Source of the DNA: Paenibacillus solani | GTDB lineage: Bacteria > Bacillota > Bacilli > Paenibacillales > Paenibacillaceae | NCBI RefSeq assembly: GCF_001277345.1 | Contig: NZ_LIUT01000001.1 | Location: 2,751,699 to 2,815,698, forward strand | Direction of reading: 5' to 3' | DNA: 64,000 bases | In this document: positions 57,080 to 64,000 of the stretch, piece after piece | Layout: each line of letters starts with the position of its first letter | Numbering within the stretch: the first letter of the stretch is position 1 | Notes under the pieces: model-generated | What the model was told of the DNA's origin: nothing | The model's input: the letters and a program-made list of their open reading frames with translations, nothing else | The model's database searches: none | Position numbers and translations under genes: made by a program

Positions 57080-57922
57080 CTACCATATAATCTCGAGAAA
57101 TGAAGCATCATCTTCCAGCCCGCCTGTATGACGGGCATTCATTAATACTTGCACTTGTTCATCAGGAACCGGATCTTTCATGGAGTCCAGATCAAGGAGT
57201 CCATCGCTATATACTTGAAGCCGATAACCGATATCAGATTCCAGTTTACTGGAGAATACATGAGGGCTGCCCCCAATCGGTCCTTGCCTTGAGGACCATC
57301 GTTCGGCCGTGTGGAACCGATCGCCGAGCAGCGAGGTGATTTCCTTGTGCTGACGCCACAAACGCACCCTGGAATCACCCTGCCAAGCCAGCCATATTCT
57401 CCCCTTTCGGCGAAATCCTGAAGGCAGCTCTATACGTCCGCATATATACATAGCTTCGCTGCCCTTGCGCTGCTTCTCCTCCAGAACTTCCCGGAGGAGC
57501 TGCGGCGTTTCTGAACTCAACGAAAGAGCATTCACTTCTCTCTCTGCTTCATGAGTCAGTTCCATCAGTCTTCGTTCAAGTGATGAGGAAGTAAACTCTT
57601 CATTTGTCTCCAGCCAGTTCATTAATCCCTGACCCAGCAGACGCGAGGCCACATCGCCGCGATAACTCAATCCGACCCCATCGCACAATACAAAATGACA
57701 CACGTCTTCATTTACCCTTAGCGCAAGGTAGTCTTGTCCCCTCTCGGAGAGCATGACCGACTCAGCTGCTCTGCCATAGGCGTAACGGCATGTAAAAGAA
57801 TCTGTAATCCTCGTAAGCGGTTCTTCCCCGGTCTGCTTGCTTTCGTAATAATAGGAGGCAACTTGCGCCTCTCTCCTGCCAATTCCCAAAGACGCTATGC
57901 TTCTGGCATATGATCGTTTCAT
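57080..57922 (-). CDS. PP2C-like serine/threonine phosphatase of the T7SS locus
   Basis: Protein of about 280 residues of the PPM/PP2C fold. Metal/active motifs: VLCDGVG (D-G-x-G), WQGDSRVRLW (G-D-S-R), VYSDGLLDL (S-D-G) and GGLEDDASFLEI (D-D). All metal-binding Asp appear present, so it may be active. It is the last gene of the cluster kinase-VWA-phosphatase next to WXG100/EssC genes. It probably reverses phosphorylation by the linked kinase. ATG at 57922 with AGAGG 5 nt upstream. Confidence 0.85.
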   Translation of the reverse strand: MKRSYARSIASLGIGRREAQVASYYYESKQTGEEPLTRITDSFTCRYAYGRAAESVMLSERGQDYLALRVNEDVCHFVLCDGVGLSYRGDVASRLLGQGLMNWLETNEEFTSSSLERRLMELTHEAEREVNALSLSSETPQLLREVLEEKQRKGSEAMYICGRIELPSGFRRKGRIWLAWQGDSRVRLWRQHKEITSLLGDRFHTAERWSSRQGPIGGSPHVFSSKLESDIGYRLQVYSDGLLDLDSMKDPVPDEQVQVLMNARHTGGLEDDASFLEIIW

Positions 57923-57931
57923 CAAGACCTC

Positions 57932-58696
57932 TTACCTTACCGGAGTGGCAGCTGACATTTGAAACCCAATGGACACCAGTTCTGAGCATGTGCCCGGCAG
58001 CATCATTAAGGCCCCTGGACTCAGTTGATAGTCCGCTTCAACCAGCATCTCACGATAGCTTTCTGGCAGAACCGAAGACATCATCTTCAGCTTCCGCGCA
58101 TGCTCATCCTCTAACGAAGTATCAGGCAAGATTCCCTTCCAGCGACGCGGCTCCGATACCGGCTGGCTCATCAGATGATCCGATATAAAAATATTCTCCA
58201 CAAGCACATTGCCATCCGGCACGCTCATGCTCATGATTCGGCGGGCAATCGGCTCCGGATCATCGCCTGTTGCCACCCCATCGGTCATATGGCATACAAG
58301 CGGTGCAGGACAATCCTGCATATTCGGTATCTCCGATTGTAGAATTTTCTCGGCCTGAAGGAACGCTTTAGCCGAATCAGAGAAACGCTTAGGCGTCAAA
58401 TCAGGAAGTGAACCAATCGCCGCTATTTCATCTATCCCTTTGATACCGTTTAATAAATCATAGACATCATCGCTGTACGCGAGTATCGCAATGCGGTACC
58501 TGGGAGTCAAACGATTCCCCTTGGTAGATCGGAATACCATTTGTCTTATCGCCAAAGACAGGGCCTCGTATACAACATCGATCCGTCTGCGGTTCTCCAT
58601 CAGCATATTCATGGAGGCGCTGATATCGATCAGGTATATGATTAGCGCTGGCGTGCGCTGTGATGCTTGAATGGTATAGTTCATCGTGAGTAACAT
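57932..58696 (-). CDS. VWA-domain protein of the T7SS locus
   Basis: Protein of 254 residues consisting mainly of one von Willebrand A domain with a complete MIDAS: DISAS (D-x-S-x-S) at about 24-28, a T in HMTDGVATGDD, and an Asp later. A protein-protein interaction module, cytoplasmic (no signal peptide). It lies between the kinase and phosphatase genes; its start overlaps the intergenic stretch after the kinase stop. Start is ATG at 58696 or 58684, neither with an ideal ribosome site. Inferred to assemble or regulate the secretion machine or its kinase. Confidence 0.82.
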   Translation of the reverse strand: MLLTMNYTIQASQRTPALIIYLIDISASMNMLMENRRRIDVVYEALSLAIRQMVFRSTKGNRLTPRYRIAILAYSDDVYDLLNGIKGIDEIAAIGSLPDLTPKRFSDSAKAFLQAEKILQSEIPNMQDCPAPLVCHMTDGVATGDDPEPIARRIMSMSVPDGNVLVENIFISDHLMSQPVSEPRRWKGILPDTSLEDEHARKLKMMSSVLPESYREMLVEADYQLSPGALMMLPGTCSELVSIGFQMSAATPVR

Positions 58697-58728
58697 TCAC
58701 CCCTGCATTCTCGTTATCTTTACTTTTG

Positions 58729-60807
58729 TTACAGTTTTGGTATCCAGTGGTTGTTGTCACTTAAGAAGTGCTGCAGGTTGTTGCGGCGACTGCTCATTTT
58801 ACCAACGGTTTTGTAATAGGCCTGATCCTTATTGTACAGGGCAAGAAATTCGCGTGCTGCATTCACAGCCCGGTCTTTGTTCCCGGCCACCTGTGAATTA
58901 TATGCTTTATTATATAAGGCAACCAGTTCTATTACGTTCTGAGAGCGCTGCTGTTGGATCTTCGCCGCACGCGCTTGCTCGGCTGCCTTCGCTTTCTCCT
59001 TCGCCTTGCGCTCTGCTTCCGCTTTGGCGGCTGCAACTCTGGCAGCTTCCGCTTCCTGGGCCGCACGCTTCTTTTTCTCTTCTTGCTGAACTAAGTAGGC
59101 TTCGTACTTCGCCTGATTATCATATTTCTCTTGTAATGCCTGCTTTTTCTTCTTCTCTTCAAGGGACGCAAGATAAGCTTCATATTTGGCCTGTTTCTCA
59201 TATTTGGCTTGGAGCTCCGCTTTTTCCTGTTCCTTTCGTGTCTGTTCCGCTTCTTCAGCCTTCTTGGCAGCTTCCGCCTTTAAGCGTTCTTCTTCGGCTT
59301 TCTTGGCCTCCGCTTCTTTCCTGGCAGCCTCTTCCTGCTGCTTGCGCTGCGCTTCCTCGATTCTGCGCGCTTCCTGAGCCTGCTCTTCCGCCAGACGCTG
59401 AGCATCCAGCTGGCGGCTCTCGGCTTTTTCTGCCAGGATCTGATTCACCGTAATGGCGGAGCCGGCCAATATCATGATAGCGACAGCAGCCGAGAATATG
59501 AATTTACGGGATAAGAGCAATGCTTTAATGCCTTTGTTGGAAGAGTCTTCATCTGGACGCAGCTGCTCCTCCAGTCCCTGTATTGCGGCGGCGAGCTCTA
59601 CCTCCAGCGGACTGTCTTTTTTGACAAAATGATACGCAGAACGAAATATTTCAAGCGCACCTGAAAGATTACCTGCCTTCTCCAAGTCACGTGCTTGATG
59701 AAATAAGCGTCCAACCACATTATCATTGACTTCTCTGGAGGCAGGCTCCAATCCAAATGATCCAATCATCTCTGCTTTCGCTTCTTCAGCCTGCTCCCCA
59801 TGGCTGTGATTGGATTGTTCAGCCTGAGGCTCGGAACCGTTAATGGCAGGTGCTTCTTCAATCACCGCCTCTTCCTCGCTTAAGGAAGAAAGTGCAATCA
59901 GCCACTCACCAAAAGTAGGGCAACTGCTCAAATCTTGGCTATCCCAAGCTCGGCCGAATAATTCTGAAATCTTTGTATCCCATCGCTGGCCCAAAGACTT
60001 TTTTAACAGAAAATAACGCTCGCACGGAGTCTGCATTTCATGCTGATCGAAATAACTTTCTCCCCAAGCCCGATTAACGATAGCCGGATCGCTCCATCCC
60101 AGCATTTCGGCAATAATGATGGCACCGGCGAACCGGTCGGCATAGGCGCTCCATAACCCGCTATGGACCGTTCGATGGGCTGCATAGCCTGGCGAACCGG
60201 CGAGAAGAACATCTGGCCGATCCATTTTGGGGCTGTACATCTGTTCCACATCGACAAGCTCCACAGCAGCCGCGCCTTCCGGCAGCTTCACTTCCGAAAA
60301 AAACGGAAGCATGACATTGGGCGCAGACAGATCACAATGCGCTAATCCGCGCTGCTCCATGCTTGAGCCGATGGCTGCCAATGCTTTGGCAAGCATCAGG
60401 CTTTCAGAACGACCCAGATTACGCTGATCACTAATTACATCGAACCAAGTACAACCATGAATCCATGGCATAATGACCGCGTATAGTAAATCCGGATATT
60501 CCGCTATCAGATCTCCGTTTCTTTCGGGAGTGAGCACCTCACGACTGCTTACCTGCAAACCCGGTATTTCGCGATAATTTCCCATATGCTCAGATTGATA
60601 AACCATAGCCGGAATTCTAAATTTAGGAAAAAACACTTTAAGTGCCTTAGCCTCATGCAGCTGCCCATCCACAGGAATCAACTGATAGACGATTCCTTGC
60701 CTTCCTGCCTGGGCATAGGCTACGCCTGGTGCTGCGGGATGCTGTCCTACTGTATAAGACTTTCCATTGATAACGATCCCATCGCCCGGGTTTGGCTGAA
60801 ATGTCAT
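58729..60807 (-). CDS. protein kinase-like membrane protein with long coiled coil (T7SS locus)
   Basis: Protein of about 692 residues. The kinase-like domain (about 10-290) has catalytic loop HCDLSAPNVML (H-x-D...N) and a DVE in place of DFG. The N-terminal glycine loop is not recognisable, so activity is uncertain. A cytoplasmic linker, then one membrane helix (about 435-455), then a long charged coiled coil rich in Ala, Glu and Lys (about 460-610), and a small C-terminal domain. The kinase-like, TM, coil layout recalls the pseudokinase core protein EssB/YukC, though longer. ATG at 60807 has AAGG 9 nt upstream. Confidence 0.8.
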   Translation of the reverse strand: MTFQPNPGDGIVINGKSYTVGQHPAAPGVAYAQAGRQGIVYQLIPVDGQLHEAKALKVFFPKFRIPAMVYQSEHMGNYREIPGLQVSSREVLTPERNGDLIAEYPDLLYAVIMPWIHGCTWFDVISDQRNLGRSESLMLAKALAAIGSSMEQRGLAHCDLSAPNVMLPFFSEVKLPEGAAAVELVDVEQMYSPKMDRPDVLLAGSPGYAAHRTVHSGLWSAYADRFAGAIIIAEMLGWSDPAIVNRAWGESYFDQHEMQTPCERYFLLKKSLGQRWDTKISELFGRAWDSQDLSSCPTFGEWLIALSSLSEEEAVIEEAPAINGSEPQAEQSNHSHGEQAEEAKAEMIGSFGLEPASREVNDNVVGRLFHQARDLEKAGNLSGALEIFRSAYHFVKKDSPLEVELAAAIQGLEEQLRPDEDSSNKGIKALLLSRKFIFSAAVAIMILAGSAITVNQILAEKAESRQLDAQRLAEEQAQEARRIEEAQRKQQEEAARKEAEAKKAEEERLKAEAAKKAEEAEQTRKEQEKAELQAKYEKQAKYEAYLASLEEKKKKQALQEKYDNQAKYEAYLVQQEEKKKRAAQEAEAARVAAAKAEAERKAKEKAKAAEQARAAKIQQQRSQNVIELVALYNKAYNSQVAGNKDRAVNAAREFLALYNKDQAYYKTVGKMSSRRNNLQHFLSDNNHWIPKL

Positions 60808-60892
60808 GAACATCACCCTTCCTTAACTCCGTTACCTGACTGCATAACTCGATTCATATCAAATCATACGCTACTCATCTAAAATTGCAAGA

Positions 60893-60918
60893 AAACCGGG
60901 TTGTTTCCCACCCGGTTT
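60893..60918 (-). terminator. terminator after WXG100 gene
   Basis: ACCGGGT / ACCCGGT stem followed by TTTTCTTG on the minus strand. Partial read-through to the kinase gene is plausible. Confidence 0.7.
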
Positions 60919-60968
60919 ACTATGACTATTAAACTATTATAAAGCGATCTTGAAGCCGTAAATGGCTA

Positions 60969-61244
60969 TTAACGGGATTCGTCAGCCATACGGAATTTCT
61001 GAGCGATCGCTTTCAGCTCATTGCTAATGCTGTCAAGCGTTTGAACGAAGGAGTTCATCAAGCGGCTTGCTTCCTGAAATTCCTGGAAAAAGCGCTGCTT
61101 TGTCATACCGTCCCATTGACCTTCCATTCCGTTGATCGATTGAGTCAGACTGTTTACAATTTGCTGACTTTGATCACCGCTTTGCTTAAATTGATTCGCG
61201 ACTTGCTCAACTTGTTCCGGCGTAATTAAAATACGTCCTGCCAT
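60969..61244 (-). CDS. WXG100 family type VII secretion effector/partner
   Basis: Small helical-hairpin protein of 91 residues of the EsxA/YukE family. The WDG motif (W-x-G) is in MEGQWDGMTKQRF at the hairpin turn, flanked by amphipathic helices (ITPEQVEQVANQFKQSG; LNSFVQTLDSISNELKAIAQ). It is secreted as a dimer by the EssC machine. The ATG has a strong GAGGAGG. The Y-x3-D/E secretion signal is not obvious at the C-terminus (KFRMADESR). Confidence 0.92.
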   Translation of the reverse strand: MAGRILITPEQVEQVANQFKQSGDQSQQIVNSLTQSINGMEGQWDGMTKQRFFQEFQEASRLMNSFVQTLDSISNELKAIAQKFRMADESR

Positions 61245-61402
61245 TTATGTAACCTCCTCGAAATCGTTTTCTGGTGACACTTGAAATCTTAGCCCAAGCG
61301 CTTACCTTAATCAAAATGTCCTCAGACCTAATTTCCAATTACCCAATACGTCCCAATTTGAAACATTTTCCATACCCTTGATCCCATTTTTTAGATAGGG
61401 AA

Positions 61403-61912
61403 TTAGTTGGCAATTTCAAATGAAGATGGGTCTGTAAAGGTCCAACTTTGCCCGGCTAGCGCGGCTTGTTTGGCTGAATCCCCATTGTCTCCACTGGTCA
61501 TACCCACGGCAGCGGCTGCCGAGCTCGGGTTGGATATCACGGTAGAGTTATTACCATATTCAGGCAGTATCGCTCGACTATCCATTCCGGAGGCTGCAAA
61601 CAGTGCTGTAGGTGATACGGTGCTTATCATAGCGTGTTCCAGAATCGTATGGTACTGATGATCCGTTTCTTGAAATTGATCGGCTTTGCTTTGAAGATGC
61701 TTGCCCAATTGAGCAAGAAGAGCTCCCAGATGCTCTCCCAAACTCCGGGCGGACTGCCATTCATCAATAACCGCCGCTTTCAGAGACGTCTCCCAAACGA
61801 GTGAATTCATCGCTTGATCGAGCGTTCTCGTTATCGCTAAATATTCTTCGCTACTATGCTGCAGCTGACGGCTTAACGTCCGGAGAGACTCCGGCTCGAC
61901 AGAAATACGCAT
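61403..61912 (-). CDS. WXG100-like protein with extended C-terminal tail
   Basis: Protein of 169 residues. The first about 100 residues form a predicted helical hairpin with a Trp at the turn (SLVWETSLKAAVIDEWQSA), resembling WXG100 but with W-E-T instead of W-x-G. The tail (about 115-169) is Ala/Ser/Gly-rich and looks unstructured. It probably partners the WXG100 protein or is itself a substrate. ATG with GGTGAGG. Placed between the EspG-like and WXG100 genes. Confidence 0.7.
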   Translation of the reverse strand: MRISVEPESLRTLSRQLQHSSEEYLAITRTLDQAMNSLVWETSLKAAVIDEWQSARSLGEHLGALLAQLGKHLQSKADQFQETDHQYHTILEHAMISTVSPTALFAASGMDSRAILPEYGNNSTVISNPSSAAAAVGMTSGDNGDSAKQAALAGQSWTFTDPSSFEIAN

Positions 61913-61939
61913 TGGTCCTCACCTTTCATACAGGCTCTG

Positions 61940-62746
61940 TTACTGTTTCAGCCACATGAGAAGCATATGCCGAAACTGCTCTTTGGTCGCTGGTGCTGCT
62001 GTTAACCAGTCCTGGTCTCCCTCCAGGCTCATACGCAGCAGCCAGTTCATGGACTCATTCACTATAAATGCTGCATTTTGACTTTCCCAGCTGGTTCCGT
62101 TCCATATCGACAGCTGGAGTTCCCCCGAAGATACCTTGTTTTTCATACATTTTGCTAACGCGATTGAACCTTCTGCATCATCTGTTAACCTGGCCAGGCG
62201 ATCACTGATATCCCCGCTATTCTGTTTGGACGCGGTAGTGTAAATATCTCCAAATTCCTTCCGGCTAAGCAATAAAGCCGGTATGTCCCCCCAGTTCTGC
62301 TCGCTAAGAGCAAGATCTTTAACGAGTTGATCACAGGTTTCTTCAATCGTACCAAGTTCATTGAGCATATAACGCCGGTTGTCTTCGCCGCTTCTGCGCA
62401 CTTGGATAACCCGTTCATCAGTTACATGCAGATATCCTTCAAACGCCGTATCCTGATTCTCATACTTCAACCAGCACGCACGCTCCGCCAGTCCAGCAAT
62501 AGCCACTCTTGAGAAGACTTCGGGTGGGATCGACAATTCCCCACCATCTTCTTGAATTAAATATTGCTTGCTTAGGAGTGATTGCTTGGCTTTCTCCCAT
62601 TCAACTGCGATTTCTTCAGTTAAATATCCGGCGAAAGGATCTTCCACACCAAGTAATCGGTCCGATCCGATAATTCCAGCCAAGAAGAAAAATTCCTTGT
62701 CATCTAGTGTGATCGTCTCTTGTTTGGAAGCATGAATTGTCAACAT
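61940..62746 (-). CDS. T7SS-associated protein, EspG-like in size and position
   Basis: Soluble protein of 268 residues without signal peptide or membrane helix. I do not recognise a firm family. Length, position between EssC and WXG genes, and an alternating helix/strand pattern (ITLDDKEFFFLAGIIG; an LQLSIWNG strand near the end) suggest an EspG-type export chaperone. The resemblance is structural and weak. ATG with GAGGTGG. It starts 17 nt after the EssC stop and is presumably co-translated. Confidence 0.65.
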   Translation of the reverse strand: MLTIHASKQETITLDDKEFFFLAGIIGSDRLLGVEDPFAGYLTEEIAVEWEKAKQSLLSKQYLIQEDGGELSIPPEVFSRVAIAGLAERACWLKYENQDTAFEGYLHVTDERVIQVRRSGEDNRRYMLNELGTIEETCDQLVKDLALSEQNWGDIPALLLSRKEFGDIYTTASKQNSGDISDRLARLTDDAEGSIALAKCMKNKVSSGELQLSIWNGTSWESQNAAFIVNESMNWLLRMSLEGDQDWLTAAPATKEQFRHMLLMWLKQ

Positions 62747-62762
62747 TATGAGCCACCTCCCC

Positions 62763-64000
62763 TCAAACTACAACATGCCATCGGTCGCGAATTTCTGTGA
62801 CCCATTTCTGGGCATTCCACTCGTCGTCAAACGGAACTGCGCCTTTTATTCTGGAAAATTTACGTTTTACGTAGTACCCTTGTCCCGGAGGAAGTATTTT
62901 TAGGCCTCCTGGACTATTGGAAGATTCAGAAAAAGGAATCCTGAAGAACGATAAATCGTTGGAGTCCAAAGTTCCGAATAAAAATCCGTTCTGTGCAGCC
63001 TTGATATCCGTAAACCAGTCGACACCAAATGTCGGGAAATCGGCCGGCACACCGGCAACTACCACATGTACGCCGCGATCCCTTCCTTGTCTGACAATCG
63101 CTGAAAGCTGATCCTTAACCGTAAAATCCGTAAGCTGCTTGCTTAAAACATCAGCATCGTCAATCATAAGCAGAATCGCCGGTTCCAGACTATCCTTCGT
63201 ACGAACCTGAACCCGTTCATAAAGAGTCGAAATCAGCGGTGCCAAATCCTCCTCATTCTCGGCATGTCCACGAACGTGAGGGAGATGGTTCATCCGACTC
63301 AGTCCGCTGCTCCCATAACGCGTGTCTACCGTGTAAATCTCCAGCTGATCAGGCGAATTGTGGTAAGCAAGTGATAACATCCAGCTTAGAAGGAATGAAG
63401 TTTTACCGCCTTCCATTGGACTCGCCACAATAAAGTGCGGCCCATCATCCAAATGAATGGAAAAAGGCGATAGATCATCTGTCATCACGCCAACAGGGAC
63501 CTCATAGTTCGCTCTGCCTGAATCTCCGCAGGCTTTTGGTTTGGATGCCTCAAGCAATACGTGAAGTGGTATCCTATCCGGCAGTGATTCAATACTAGGA
63601 GCTGTAATACCGTGCCAAGCTTCATGATAAGCGCGAATCTTTTCGCGAAGCGAAGCAGAACGGTCCCCCTCCTCCAGCCCGGGAGCCGGCAATGCTGTCT
63701 GGAATTCAAGCGGAGGAACCTGCCCCTTCACCAGTCCTCTTCCCGGAGGAAGTTGACTCGGTGCCTTAGAAGGACGTCCAACAGCATAATAATAATCTGC
63801 CGGATCAGCAAGCTCAAACGTAACAGCCTGTGAGATATTGCTACGTACCTTCTCGAACATATCCGAAATCCGATTCGCCGTAATGATGAACGTTATCCCC
63901 AGACTGCCGCCTTCACGGAGCAGATATTCCAGAATTTCGTTCTCATCCGGATAAGTATTGCGGAAGTTAAGATAACCGTCAATAATAACCACGTATTGCG
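62763..64000 (-). CDS. essC: EssC/YukB-type FtsK/SpoIIIE secretion ATPase, C-terminal part (5' end beyond window)
   Basis: C-terminal about 412 residues of the T7SS motor. The window begins within the second ATPase domain (VVIIDGYLNFR Walker B region, then GITFIITANRISDMFEKVRSNI). It covers the third ATPase: Walker A SPMEGGKTS, Walker B ILLMIDDAD. The membrane and FHA parts lie outside the window. The frame is open to the right edge, and the GTG at 63992 is internal. The stop is 16 nt before the EspG-like gene. Confidence 0.9.
   Translation of the reverse strand, partial: QYVVIIDGYLNFRNTYPDENEILEYLLREGGSLGITFIITANRISDMFEKVRSNISQAVTFELADPADYYYAVGRPSKAPSQLPPGRGLVKGQVPPLEFQTALPAPGLEEGDRSASLREKIRAYHEAWHGITAPSIESLPDRIPLHVLLEASKPKACGDSGRANYEVPVGVMTDDLSPFSIHLDDGPHFIVASPMEGGKTSFLLSWMLSLAYHNSPDQLEIYTVDTRYGSSGLSRMNHLPHVRGHAENEEDLAPLISTLYERVQVRTKDSLEPAILLMIDDADVLSKQLTDFTVKDQLSAIVRQGRDRGVHVVVAGVPADFPTFGVDWFTDIKAAQNGFLFGTLDSNDLSFFRIPFSESSNSPGGLKILPPGQGYYVKRKFSRIKGAVPFDDEWNAQKWVTEIRDRWHVVV

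Noticed and set aside
59168..59400. Ala/Ser/Cys-rich plus-strand frames opposite the coiled coil
   Set aside because: Reverse-strand image of the repetitive Ala/Glu/Lys codons of the kinase-like protein.
1..64000. Search by eye for CRISPR arrays, tRNA/rRNA genes, insertion sequences and T-box leaders
   Set aside because: No regular spaced repeats, tRNA-like cloverleaf runs, transposase genes or T-box core sequences were found.

Overview
The window reads as a chromosomal segment of a spore-forming Gram-positive bacterium of the Paenibacillus type. Evidence: strong AGGAGG-like ribosome sites, frequent TTG/GTG starts, a GerA-type germinant-receptor operon, an SLH-anchored GH18 enzyme, PadR regulators, GlcT-type RNA antitermination, a replication terminator protein homologue, and an intracellular peptide-receptor cluster. 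Most genes lie on the minus strand, so the replication fork probably crosses the window from right to left. No tRNA, rRNA, CRISPR array or insertion sequence was seen.

Layout. 1-10 kb: 3'-part of an alpha/beta hydrolase, GNAT and RidA genes, a secreted SLH/GH18 protein, a type I pullulanase, a MoxR-DUF58-DUF4129 operon, an ABM-type monooxygenase and a YneQ-like protein. 10-14 kb: flavin disulfide reductase-like gene, chromate transporter, MFS exporter. 14-18.2 kb: three related HTH/TPR receptors of the RRNPP (AloR/AimR-like) kind. One is followed by an overlapping 49-codon secreted pro-peptide gene not long enough for routine ORF calling. One is an N-terminally deleted remnant. One is intact but has no recognisable peptide. 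18.3-21.2 kb: ABC importer (ATPase, permease, lipoprotein). 21.6-23.5 kb: DUF3533/YhgE-like membrane protein plus PadR regulator behind a consensus promoter and a 16-bp palindrome. 23.7-33.5 kb: TrhO, DUF1450, SDR, lactonase, odhAB, DUF72, metallophosphoesterase. 33.7-39.6 kb: LysE exporter, APC permease, and a ger operon with frameshifts in two of three genes. 39.7-43.1 kb: PTS IICB, IIA and a GlcT-type antiterminator with two matching RAT/terminator leaders. 43.2-56.9 kb: hybrid histidine kinase, cupin, GpsB/DivIVA-like, DksA-like, Gfo/Idh/MocA, Rtp homologue, acyltransferase, YflT stress protein with a SigB-like promoter, HrpB, GluQ-RS, DUF1992, SDR. 57.0-64.0 kb: a type VII (ESX/Yuk) secretion locus running off the right edge: EssC-type ATPase (C-terminal part), an EspG-like-sized protein, a WXG-like protein, a WXG100 protein, and a kinase-TM-coiled-coil / VWA / PP2C signalling module.

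The two most interesting systems are the peptide quorum-sensing cluster at 14.2-18.2 kb, with its small overlapping pheromone gene, and the T7SS locus with an integrated kinase/phosphatase/VWA module. Coordinates, motifs, promoters and hairpins were read by eye. Family names come from recognition of sequence features, not from searches.
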